A DNA stretch of 64,000 nucleotides from Scytonema millei VB511283. Its GTDB lineage: Bacteria > Cyanobacteriota > Cyanobacteriia > Cyanobacteriales > Chroococcidiopsidaceae. The translations under genes and the position numbers were made by a program. The stretch spans positions 124,001-188,000 of the forward strand of contig NZ_JTJC03000002.1 in NCBI RefSeq assembly GCF_000817735.3. Reading direction: 5' to 3'. The notes under the pieces are model-generated. The model was given only the letters and a program-made list of their open reading frames with translations, did no database searches and had not been told where the DNA came from. Of this stretch, positions 56,415 through 63,777 are shown piece after piece (the stretch's first letter is position 1; every line of letters starts with the position of its first letter).

Positions 56415-57551
56415 ATGTCAGAACTCTTACCCGTCAAGACAACAGATAGACCTTTTACTCTGATTGCAGAGTTAACCTATCGCTGTCCCCTGAGTTGTCC
56501 CTACTGCTCCAATCCACTCAACTATAATGACTCGTCTTATCGCCGGGAACTTGCTACTGAGGATTGGGTGCGAACGATCCAACAAGCACGAAGTTTAGGC
56601 GTGTGGCAATTGGGTTTTTCTGGCGGCGAGCCGTTAGTGCGGCAAGATTTAGAAGTCTTAGTTAAAGCAGCCGCGCAAGTTGAGCTGTATACGACTTTGG
56701 TTACTGCTGGTACGTTATTCACATCCAAGCGAGCTAGCCAGCTTTGTCGTGCTGGACTCAACCACGTCCAAATTAGCATTCAAGATAGTCGCGCTACTGA
56801 ATCTGACTATATTGCTGGTACTCGTTGTTTCGAGCAAAAACTGGATGCAGCCAGAGTCGTCAAGGATTTAGGTTTACCGTTGACGCTGAATTTCGTTCTG
56901 CATCGGCAAAACATCGATCGCTTGGAGGAGATGTTGGAGTTGTGTCAGAGATTACAAGCAGATCGGGTAGAACTGGCACATACTCAATACTACGGCTGGG
57001 CTTTGCAGAATCGTGCTGCTTTACTACCAACGCCTGGGCAATTAGAACGAGCTGTGCAGATTGTCGCAGCTGCCAAACAGCGCCGCATCTGCCCAATGGG
57101 GATTTTGCACGTCATTCCAGATTATTACGAAGATTATCCCAAACCCTGCATGGGTGGTTGGGGTCGTCGTGCCTTGGTTATTGCTCCAAATGGGGATGCA
57201 ATGCCTTGTCAAGCTGCCAGTTCCATCCCTGGTATGGAGTTTGCTAACGTCCGCGATCGCGATTTAGATTGGATTTGGTTTGAATCGTCGGCTTTCAATC
57301 GCTTTCGGGGTACGGATTGGATGAGCGAACCGTGTCGTAGTTGCGATCGCGCTCAAATTGACTTTGGTGGTTGCCGCTGCCAAGCATTTCTTTTCACAAA
57401 CAACGCTGCGGCAACCGATCCAGTCTGCCAGCTGTCACCCCATCATGACTTGGTAGTGACAGCCAGAGAAGAGGCATTAGAACAATCTCTGCCTTTGGTG
57501 GTACATCGCTCGTCGGTGACAGGAGCTACTTTTACTAAAAACATTGAGTAG
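56415..57551 (+). CDS. pqqE: PqqE-like radical SAM/SPASM enzyme
   Basis: 378 residues from the ATG at 56415 (AAAGGAG, 8 nt); a GTG at 56346 would add 23. Radical SAM cluster ligands CPLSCPYC (C-x3-C-x2-C), then LGFSGGEPLVRQDL, and a full C-terminal SPASM-type set of cysteines (KPCMGGWG, MPCQAA, EPCRSC, GGCRCQAF, DPVCQLSPHH), as in PqqE. PqqE joins Glu and Tyr of the PqqA peptide. No pqqA, B, C or D gene is in the window, so the enzyme may modify another peptide. The neighbours are two paralogous four-Cys proteins with the same upstream boxes. Confidence 0.85.
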   Translation: MSELLPVKTTDRPFTLIAELTYRCPLSCPYCSNPLNYNDSSYRRELATEDWVRTIQQARSLGVWQLGFSGGEPLVRQDLEVLVKAAAQVELYTTLVTAGTLFTSKRASQLCRAGLNHVQISIQDSRATESDYIAGTRCFEQKLDAARVVKDLGLPLTLNFVLHRQNIDRLEEMLELCQRLQADRVELAHTQYYGWALQNRAALLPTPGQLERAVQIVAAAKQRRICPMGILHVIPDYYEDYPKPCMGGWGRRALVIAPNGDAMPCQAASSIPGMEFANVRDRDLDWIWFESSAFNRFRGTDWMSEPCRSCDRAQIDFGGCRCQAFLFTNNAAATDPVCQLSPHHDLVVTAREEALEQSLPLVVHRSSVTGATFTKNIE

Positions 57552-58026
57552 GCAGCTATACGTACTATTATTTCGATAACTAGGGTGGAAATTGCAGCTT
57601 TGCTAAAACTGTTGATTTTCCCACTAACAGGTAAGCTGTAATTAAATTTTGATAAGTTGATTTTACTGATTTTATTACTAATTATCACACTAAATTAAAT
57701 GCAAATTGTCATTAAGTAATATTTAATCAAAAACCCGATCGAACATCAGCCTACAACTAAAATGCGATGAGAAAATGACACAAAAATAGTATTTTTAAAC
57801 TAATTTTATTGACTCTTGGATTTTTTCTAATTTATATCTTCTGGTAGAGCGGAGCGTTTGACAAACAAAACTAATAGTAGAGATATGACTTTCTATCTGG
57901 CGTCAGATCTACAGGTGTATTAGCTTTCTAGGCGAGCGAGCTTGAGTTACTCTACGCCGACTTTTATCGAATAGAAAAATTTGCTCGAAGGAATCTCACA
58001 GTCACTTGAGTGCTGGAGGAAAATTT
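57552..58026. other. Intergenic region upstream of four-Cys protein 2
   Basis: AT-rich, about 450 bp. Box 1-like CACTAAATTAAATGCAAATT (57689-57707) and box 2 at 57762-57780; nothing coding. Confidence 0.5.
57762..57780 (+). promoter_or_regulatory. Shared regulatory box upstream of four-Cys protein 2
   Basis: ATGCGATGAGAAAATGACA, same core as the copies at 48282, 55131 and 55941. Confidence 0.6.
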
Positions 58027-58389
58027 ATGTCTTCAGATGCTTTTTTGAAAAATTTGTTGTCTCAGAAAAATAACACGAAACAAATTATTGTTAGCGAGGC
58101 AAAACACAATAATATCAAAACAGATAACGTTGCAATTAATCATCCTTCCGAAGTGTCGTTAGCAATTGTTTTCTTTAGCGGTTTAGTTTGTTTTTTGATG
58201 TATTCAAAAAGGTGGAGAACTACTAGAGAAAATGTAGAAGACTTATCAGAAATTACTTCTTCTCACATACCCTGTAAAAGATGTCGCTTTTTTTCTAACA
58301 ATCCTTATCTGAAGTGTGCCGTACAGCCAATCATAACGATGACCAAAGAAGCGATTGACTGTGCGGAGTTTAGACCTAAGATTACATAA
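58006..58389 (+). CDS. Four-cysteine membrane protein 2
   Basis: 127 residues from TTG at 58006, or 120 from ATG at 58027 (GGAGGAAA lies upstream of the ATG, so that start is preferred). One helix (VSLAIVFFSGLVCFLMYSK) and the C-terminal module PCKRCRFFSNNPYLKCAVQP then MTKEAIDCAEF, matching protein 1 at nearly every Cys-module position. Followed 47 bp later by the ExoD gene. Confidence 0.78.
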   Translation: MSAGGKFMSSDAFLKNLLSQKNNTKQIIVSEAKHNNIKTDNVAINHPSEVSLAIVFFSGLVCFLMYSKRWRTTRENVEDLSEITSSHIPCKRCRFFSNNPYLKCAVQPIITMTKEAIDCAEFRPKIT

Positions 58390-58436
58390 TTTGTTGGAAT
58401 CAAATCTTTTTGTTCGCTCGACCTAAACTTTAGCTT

Positions 58437-59060
58437 ATGGCTCGTCTTTCTACGGAATTGCATCATTTCTTTTTAGCAGCAGAACGTCCACCCCAAGTTA
58501 CATTGGCAGAGCTGCTGCTAATCGCGGGGGAAAGAACTTTTGGTTTTTTGTTCGTTTTGCTCTCCCTACCTTCAGCTTTGCCAGTTCCTGCACCTGGCTA
58601 CTCGATTCCCTTTGGTTTACTAATCTTCCTGTTGGCTATTCAATTGGCAATCGGAGCTAAGCGTCCTTGGCTACCACAGAGGTTAGTTCATCGTCCGATT
58701 TCGTTAGAGAAAGTTCGAGCTATTCTAGATCGAGGTCTTTCTTGGTTAAGGCGGATTGAAACAGTGTCCCGTCCTCGTCTGACCTATGTTTGTACTAGTT
58801 CTCTAGGAAGAATTGTCATTGGCAGCGCGATCGCTTTAATGGCTATCTCAATGATGATTCCAATTCCTGGAACAAACACCTTACCTGCCATCGGCATTTT
58901 TGTTACTGGTTTTGGTTTACTTGATGATGATGGCGCTATTAGTCTAGGTGGTTTAGTGCTTTGCTTAGTGGCAGCTATTCTCACTACGTCGATTTTAATT
59001 TCCCTATATATAGGTGGCTACAATTTGCTCGAATGGCTCAAAGCTTGGTTTAGCACTTAG
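58437..59060 (+). CDS. ExoD-family membrane protein
   Basis: 207 residues with a conserved N-terminal TLAELLLIAGERTFGFLFVL, a LPVPAPGYSIPFGLLIF loop, and repeated hydrophobic helices with PIPGTNTLPAIGIF. The exopolysaccharide-synthesis ExoD family was described from rhizobia; its biochemical role is unclear. It lies close behind four-Cys protein 2 and may be cotranscribed. Confidence 0.88.
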   Translation: MARLSTELHHFFLAAERPPQVTLAELLLIAGERTFGFLFVLLSLPSALPVPAPGYSIPFGLLIFLLAIQLAIGAKRPWLPQRLVHRPISLEKVRAILDRGLSWLRRIETVSRPRLTYVCTSSLGRIVIGSAIALMAISMMIPIPGTNTLPAIGIFVTGFGLLDDDGAISLGGLVLCLVAAILTTSILISLYIGGYNLLEWLKAWFST

Positions 59061-59425
59061 TCAGCATTAAATTTATCTGCACTGGCGAATTTGTGGACTC
59101 CTGTTGAAAAAAGACGATCGCTATTTGCGATAGAAGCAGGATCGAGAAACTTTTCTACTAACTGATAATTCTGCCCCAGATCGAATTTTCTGAAACCATC
59201 CCAGTTTGAGCGGAAAATTGCGAATTTATTTAAGGAGTTCGCGCTGTATAATAACTTGGCGTTGCTGATGTTAATCGAATCCAAGAGCGTCCATCAATAT
59301 AGATGCCTTAGTAACTTAAAAGCGAGTGTCATCAGAAAAAATGCCAATATGTCCCTCAGGATGAATTTGTCCCGATAGGTCAGTCACCATAAAGGTACTA
59401 CCATGATTGATAGTTAAAATTGGTT
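59060..59425 (-). pseudogene. Remnant of a glycogen-debranching-type gene (GDE_N_bis)
   Basis: Read leftward, NHGSTFMVTDLSGQIHPEG and IGIFSDDTRF (ending in a stop at 59316), then in another frame IYIDGRSWIRLTSATPSYYT, then INSQFSAQTGM, are consecutive pieces of the N-terminal domain of amylo-alpha-1,6-glucosidase-like proteins. Two frameshifts and several stops; the catalytic part is gone. Confidence 0.65.
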
Positions 59426-59445
59426 ATCCAACACTGATTCGCATA

Positions 59446-59707
59446 ATTTGTATTATCTGTAGAGGCGATCGCTTGCCGATCTTATGACTGGAATACCGAT
59501 CGGTGGGCAAAAGGTGGTTACTGCTACTTTGCACCAGGACAACTAGATCGCTTCAACCCTCATCTCACATTACCAGGTGGTCGAGTTTTCTTTGCCGGAG
59601 AACATACAGCCCCCGTCGAGTATCGCGGTTATATGGAAGGCGCTGTTCGCAGTGGAATTCGGGCGGCACAGCAAATCCTTAACATAGGAGCTAGGAGTGA
59701 GGAGTGA
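59446..59707 (+). pseudogene. C-terminal remnant of a flavin amine oxidase
   Basis: The frame reads YDWNTDRWAKGGYCYFAPGQ and GGRVFFAGEHTAPVEYRGYM, then EGAVRSGIRAAQQIL, the FAD-binding C-terminal segment of monoamine oxidase-like enzymes. It is open upstream only to TAA near 59440; the rest of the gene is missing. Its end runs into a heptamer repeat. Confidence 0.75.
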
Positions 59708-59717
59708 GGAAAGATGG

Positions 59718-59878
59718 ACAGAATCTCTCTCTTCCTTGCTGAACGGATTAATGTCCTCCTCAGATAAACCCTTTGGTAGTTTAATCTTCATTAAAGCAAA
59801 AGGATTCGTTTCGATTGCGCCTTCTTCCATTGCCCAGTTACAGCAAGCTTTAATTTGGGTAAGGCAACGCTTTGCTGC
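59718..59878 (-). pseudogene. Tyrosine integrase fragment
   Basis: Read leftward, AAKRCLTQIKACCNWAMEEG then AIETNPFALMKIKLPKGLSE and INPFSKEERD match the core-binding/catalytic junction of cyanobacterial site-specific integrases. A stop precedes it and the catalytic half is missing. Confidence 0.7.
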
Positions 59879-60202
59879 TTACACCATTTTTACACCAGTT
59901 TTTTACCCAAGGATACCCAAAAAGTACCGACAGTAGTACATAACTACTAAAAACTAGCAACTATAGTAAAGGCTGAAATCCTTTCAGATTGTTGAACTGC
60001 TTGTTGTTGTTAAATGCCAGGAACCAGAATTGAACTGGTGACACGAGGATTTTCAGTCCGATGGGGAATAAGCTATAAGCATTGTATATCAAGGCTCTTA
60101 CAGGTTCTTATTTAAAGCTTGCCTAAATTTTGACCTAAAATTGCAGCTCAATCTAGTAGCAAACTTCATAGAAAATGAGATTCATTACAAGATATCTAAG
60201 AG
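59879..60202. other. Intergenic region around the tRNA fragment
   Basis: About 320 bp between the integrase remnant and the toxin gene. The only recognisable feature is the tRNA-Phe 3' fragment. Confidence 0.5.
60015..60059 (-). repeat. 3' fragment of tRNA-Phe (GAA), probable attachment-site remnant
   Basis: On the minus strand GGACTGAAAATCCTCGTGTC followed by the T arm ACCAGTTCAATTCTGGT and TCCTGGCA is the last 45 nt of tRNA-Phe with anticodon GAA. The 5' half is absent: the bases before GGA do not complete the anticodon stem. An integrase remnant lies next to it, so this is a likely att copy. Confidence 0.75.
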
Positions 60203-60586
60203 CTAACTGTCTAAGATATCTCTAATAACATTCTTCAGATCTTGGTCGGCGGGACGTTTTGCAAATTGCTCATGACTGTAAATCCATACAAGTTTGATAA
60301 TGTATGTAGTTGTATTGACTAAATACATTAACCTAATTTGCCCAGACGCACCTTTGGAAACCTTGAATTCTAGCTTGTGAAATGTCCATTCTTCAGGTAA
60401 ATGAATTTTTCCAGGCAGAGGTTCATTACGAGAATTTGTTGGATACTGATCTTCAATTAAATCTTCCAAGATTTTATCAACACACTCAACAAAACCATTA
60501 GTAGTTTTATGAGCCTTTGCGAGTTTTTTGAAGGAACGATTAAAATTTTCAGAGTCTTCAATCGAGAAGGGAGTTGAGCCAGCCAC
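60203..60586 (-). CDS. RelE/HigB-like toxin
   Basis: 127 residues with the compact beta-rich toxin pattern (RSFKKLAKAHKTTNGFVECV, FHKLEFKVSKGASGQIRLMY, LVWIYSHEQFAKRP). Such toxins cut mRNA or act on translation. It overlaps the 3' end of the Panacea-type gene by 29 bp, a translationally coupled toxin-antitoxin arrangement with the antitoxin first. Confidence 0.7.
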   Translation of the reverse strand: MAGSTPFSIEDSENFNRSFKKLAKAHKTTNGFVECVDKILEDLIEDQYPTNSRNEPLPGKIHLPEEWTFHKLEFKVSKGASGQIRLMYLVNTTTYIIKLVWIYSHEQFAKRPADQDLKNVIRDILDS

Positions 60587-61145
60587 GTACTTCTCCTTTG
60601 CGAATGCGAGTTGAGGATTCCGAAGTCAAAGCATCCTCCAAAACTTTTGACATCACTGGCTCATATGCAGGATTGTCACGCTCTATCGCATCTAACTTCT
60701 GCTGCCCTAATGCTTTCATATCCTCAATAAGAATTGGCTCAGTTGACCTTGCGTCAGATGGTAACCCTTTACGAGCTTTCTTCCAAGGAAACTCCACATG
60801 AGTCATATCACTAAGTCGATAAGCATGGTAACCACCGAAATTTTCCCAAACTTCTTCTAAAAGCTTCTTCGTTCCCTCAGAAATCTGTAACAGGGAATCT
60901 ATGCTTGGAATAGGTAATTGATTAGCTTCAAACTCACTGTAGAACCTGTAAGCAGGAGGACATACAGGACCATATCTCCATGCTTGCATTTCGTCACCAA
61001 ACAGTGGCTCGTCGTATAACGCTAAATGCAGGCTTTGTGTGTAATACAGAAGCTTTTGAACCTTCATATTGGTCATTTCAGCTTCTATACCATCCTCGTA
61101 AGCTCTCACAATGAAGTAGCGAGCCACATTGAAACAATCAATCAT
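60558..61145 (-). CDS. Panacea (DUF4065/SocA-like) domain antitoxin
   Basis: 195 residues starting IDCFNVARYFIVRAYEDG and containing MKVQKLLYYTQSLHLALYDE with the AWRYGPVCPPAYRFYSEFEA block, the signature of Panacea-domain antitoxins (PanA), which neutralise diverse toxins. Its C-terminal part (about 140-195) would bind the cognate toxin. Directly followed by the RelE-like gene. Confidence 0.85.
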   Translation of the reverse strand: MIDCFNVARYFIVRAYEDGIEAEMTNMKVQKLLYYTQSLHLALYDEPLFGDEMQAWRYGPVCPPAYRFYSEFEANQLPIPSIDSLLQISEGTKKLLEEVWENFGGYHAYRLSDMTHVEFPWKKARKGLPSDARSTEPILIEDMKALGQQKLDAIERDNPAYEPVMSKVLEDALTSESSTRIRKGEVRGWLNSLLD

Positions 61146-61601
61146 AGCTCAGACCCACAAACCAAAATAGACTGTATATCGTAGCAGATTTTAAGGCAAG
61201 CGTACACATACTATTGTAGTCCAACTTGTAAATATAGTACAAAATTACTGTATTTATTGCAACACCAGCACAACTTAGCTTCTTATAATTCCTGTTTTTC
61301 TCAGTAGATTTAGATATTACATCAAATCAAAACATCTAAGATAACGCTCAGATATTTCTACAATTTAAAAAAAATTTTGGCGGGTAATTAAGTCGTCGGG
61401 GTCGTCAGAATCTATCCAAAGTCATATCTAGACTAAGTTACAGGTCGTCAGAAGGGTCGTCAGAAGGGTCGTCAGAAGGGTCGTCAGAAGGGTCGTCAGA
61501 AGGGTCGTCAGAGATTTATTTTCCAGCACGGGTTGAGGAGCCGTGGGAATGAGCGCGTATATGCTTGACTTAGCAACTATGCAAAAAAGCTATAACTCGC
61601 T
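61146..61601. other. Intergenic region with iteron-like repeats
   Basis: About 455 bp, AT-rich left half. The right part carries six 12-bp direct repeats (61443-61514). A possible origin or control region. Confidence 0.5.
61443..61514. repeat. Six tandem 12-bp repeats GGTCGTCAGAAG
   Basis: Starts at 61443, 61455, 61467, 61479, 61491 and 61503; the last has a terminal GA in place of AG. Two looser copies precede it (61392 and 61400). The unit is not a multiple of 7, unlike the chromosomal heptamers, and resembles plasmid iterons. Confidence 0.85.
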
Positions 61602-62306
61602 ATGTCTAAAAAAATCATCCTTAAGGGAACCACCGAGCAGCTCAAGCCAGTAATCACGCAGATTCTAGCCATACACCAGATGCTAGAAGGTTTGGATCTT
61701 GGGGCTGGCAGCGACCGCGACAGCGAAGCCTACCCAGAGCGGCGATACCGACCCCAAATTAGGCTGCATTTCCTGCAAGACACGGATTTTGACAAGAGAT
61801 CTAACGCTCCAGGCTATCATGGCGAGCGTAGAGTACCAGGGCGGCTTACCTGGCGCTTGATGAACGAAACCAGCGAGACAATTACTCTGGGCGAGCTAAC
61901 TCGCATAGGGCAGCAAATCAAGCAAATTTTCGGCGCTAACAGCGGCTATGTCTGGCAAAAGGGCAAGGAAATATACACTTACGCCGATTGGGACAAGGGT
62001 TATCAGATGCAAATCCTCGCCCGAAGTGCCAGCCAAGCTCAGGATTTAGTGAGCAAAATATTGAGCTTGCAGGGGCATACCCCAACGTGGAAGTACATGA
62101 CAAAGGGTGAAAATCTTGACCAGCCATCGCGCTATCCTGAAACACCTGTAACCAAACTAATTCTGGGCAAAAGCGTAACTATGCCTAAAACTCGTCCTAA
62201 TGTCGAAGTACGCTTTGCTTATGCTGATGCAAGGATACATAAGCTTCTGGAGCCAGTTGTCATTTACGATCGGACGAACAAGAAAGTCGGCGCGTTGGTA
62301 CGGTGA
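61602..62306 (+). CDS. Hypothetical protein of accessory (plasmid-like) region
   Basis: 234 residues, basic, starting MSKKIILKGTTEQLKPVITQ. Contains RPQIRLHFLQDTDFDKRSN and GELTRIGQQIKQIFGANSGY, then VEVRFAYADARIHKLLEPVV. No family recognised. Good TTG- and GTG-free start at ATG 61602. Nucleic-acid association is possible from its charge but not shown. Confidence 0.6.
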   Translation: MSKKIILKGTTEQLKPVITQILAIHQMLEGLDLGAGSDRDSEAYPERRYRPQIRLHFLQDTDFDKRSNAPGYHGERRVPGRLTWRLMNETSETITLGELTRIGQQIKQIFGANSGYVWQKGKEIYTYADWDKGYQMQILARSASQAQDLVSKILSLQGHTPTWKYMTKGENLDQPSRYPETPVTKLILGKSVTMPKTRPNVEVRFAYADARIHKLLEPVVIYDRTNKKVGALVR

Positions 62307-62311
62307 GAAGG

Positions 62312-62354
62312 AAAAAGTATTACAAAAAGGTTTAAGCGTTTTGTAATATTTTTT
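62312..62354 (+). terminator. Probable rho-independent terminator
   Basis: Stem ATTACAAAA/TTTTGTAAT around a 12-base loop, followed by ATTTTTT, immediately downstream of the 61602 gene. Confidence 0.7.
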
Positions 62355-62488
62355 CGCTAGATTCCTACTCCAAACTACGCTTCATTCCTGAGTACGCTAA
62401 GAAACACTTAAGGCAGTCACTAAGACAGCCCAAATGCCTTCTAGAGCTAGTTAAGGCATAGAAACATCAATTTTCGCTATCAATACAA

Positions 62489-62526
62489 AAAAAAGCCCAT
62501 CTTGCAAGAAGATGGGACAAAATCTT
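62489..62526 (-). terminator. Hairpin reading leftward as a terminator
   Basis: CCCATCTT and AAGATGGG enclose GCAAG, with eight T on the leftward side. It overlaps the possible ATG at 62512 of the next gene, which argues for a later start there. Confidence 0.6.
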
Positions 62527-62574
62527 GTTGGGCTGTCTCCGCTCAACAAAATAACTACAAACTCACCCTATCCT

Positions 62575-63309
62575 ATGAGCAAAGATTCTGTGATAACTAC
62601 TCTCATTTATCTGATAGCAGAATTGCCACCTCAACCCCCTGTTAAGCTAAATGATGATGAACGAACACTTTTTCTAATTCACCAATTTCGCTGTAAAGCT
62701 TTGTCTCTATTTTTGCGGTGGATTCGGTTAGGGGAGCCACAATCTGAATTACTCTTGCTTCCAGAGATGCACGCTTATGAGCCATTTGCCAGATTTGTAG
62801 ACTCTCTTTTGACGCTGGCAATACAAGTGCATCCTAGATCGGATGATGGCTTAATCCGTTCTTTTGGTTCACCAGTATTATTATGGTATGCCTGTATTAG
62901 TCTCCTCATCCGAGACAGCTTTGTGCAAGCCTTAACGGGCTATCCACAATTCAGGTTTAAGAAAGAAGCAATTAAAAATGCTCGGAATGGCTTAAAGGCT
63001 CTTTACGAGCTAGAGCTTTTTCGTAAACTGGAGCCTTCCAAGCGAAGAACAACACCTACATTATCTGGTGATGTAGCAAAACACCCTGGTGGCGAATTGA
63101 CTTCGTGGTTACTTCTGCAAGCGGGTAAAATTGCTGCTACCGACACTGATTTTCAAAAACGCTATTACTACCCCTGCTTGCGAGCGTTTAAAAAAATTAT
63201 AAGCACAGCAAATGAAAGCGGAAATTTTCAGATGAATTGGATTGACTCAGATCGTCAGCTTGCTTCGACAAAGCAATCCAAAAAGCGAAAGCTGCCTGTA
63301 AAAGATTGA
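62575..63309 (+). CDS. Hypothetical protein of accessory region
   Basis: 244 residues from the ATG at 62575; a 265-residue reading from the hairpin ATG at 62512 is less likely. Helix-rich, with FLIHQFRCKALSLFLRWIRL near the N terminus and a basic tail (KQSKKRKLPVKD). No family recognised. Low similarity to anything I know, typical of plasmid or conjugative-element genes. Confidence 0.5.
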   Translation: MSKDSVITTLIYLIAELPPQPPVKLNDDERTLFLIHQFRCKALSLFLRWIRLGEPQSELLLLPEMHAYEPFARFVDSLLTLAIQVHPRSDDGLIRSFGSPVLLWYACISLLIRDSFVQALTGYPQFRFKKEAIKNARNGLKALYELELFRKLEPSKRRTTPTLSGDVAKHPGGELTSWLLLQAGKIAATDTDFQKRYYYPCLRAFKKIISTANESGNFQMNWIDSDRQLASTKQSKKRKLPVKD

Positions 63310-63600
63310 GTATTTATAATTCTCAATTATGAAGAATTGGGAATTATGCCGCCGAATTCGCACAGGAGCCTTTCTTGATCTACTCTAAAAACAGCCCTAA
63401 AGGGCAACAAAGCAACCAAAAAAAAATGCCTGGAGTTCTTATCAGGTGGTTGCCTCGCGCTTAACCGGATACCCCTATCCGGAAGCTATCAACAAACCCC
63501 ATCAAAGCCTAACCCAGGACAACAAAACAACTTACTGTTAGGCTAGCAGGATTTGAGGCGATCGCGATCGGGATATTCAGGCGGAAAGGAGAAACCGCCA
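63310..63600. other. Intergenic, about 290 bp, no gene seen
   Basis: Contains an AGCCCTAAAGGGC-type short palindrome (about 63393) and two CCGGATA copies; no coding signal until the SD at 63588. Confidence 0.4.
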
Positions 63601-63777
63601 ATGAAACAGTTTAGACTTCCCTGTCTCACTTCCATAATTGAGACGCTGGAATACTTCCAAAATTTTGAGTCAAAAGTGAAGGCAACTGCAATTGCTCTTT
63701 ACGCGGCAGAGTTAGATATTAACAAGCTACACTTCTACGCAATCGCACACTACGCTGGCTTGCTAGGAGGTGTGTAA
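63601..63777 (+). CDS. Small hypothetical protein upstream of the replication-type gene
   Basis: 58 residues from ATG at 63601, preceded by AAAGGAG about 9 nt upstream; a longer reading from 63553 lacks a ribosome site. Rich in hydrophobic residues (AIALYAAELDINKLHFYAIA). It overlaps the next ATG by one base (TAATG), so the two genes are translationally coupled. Confidence 0.5.
   Translation: MKQFRLPCLTSIIETLEYFQNFESKVKATAIALYAAELDINKLHFYAIAHYAGLLGGV

Noticed and set aside
56346-57551. Complete pyrroloquinoline quinone biosynthesis cluster
   Set aside because: Only a PqqE-like enzyme is present; no PqqA precursor, PqqB, PqqC or PqqD homologue is seen nearby.
60015-60059. Functional tRNA-Phe gene
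   Set aside because: Only the 3' 45 nt match; the acceptor 5' strand, D arm and half the anticodon stem are missing.
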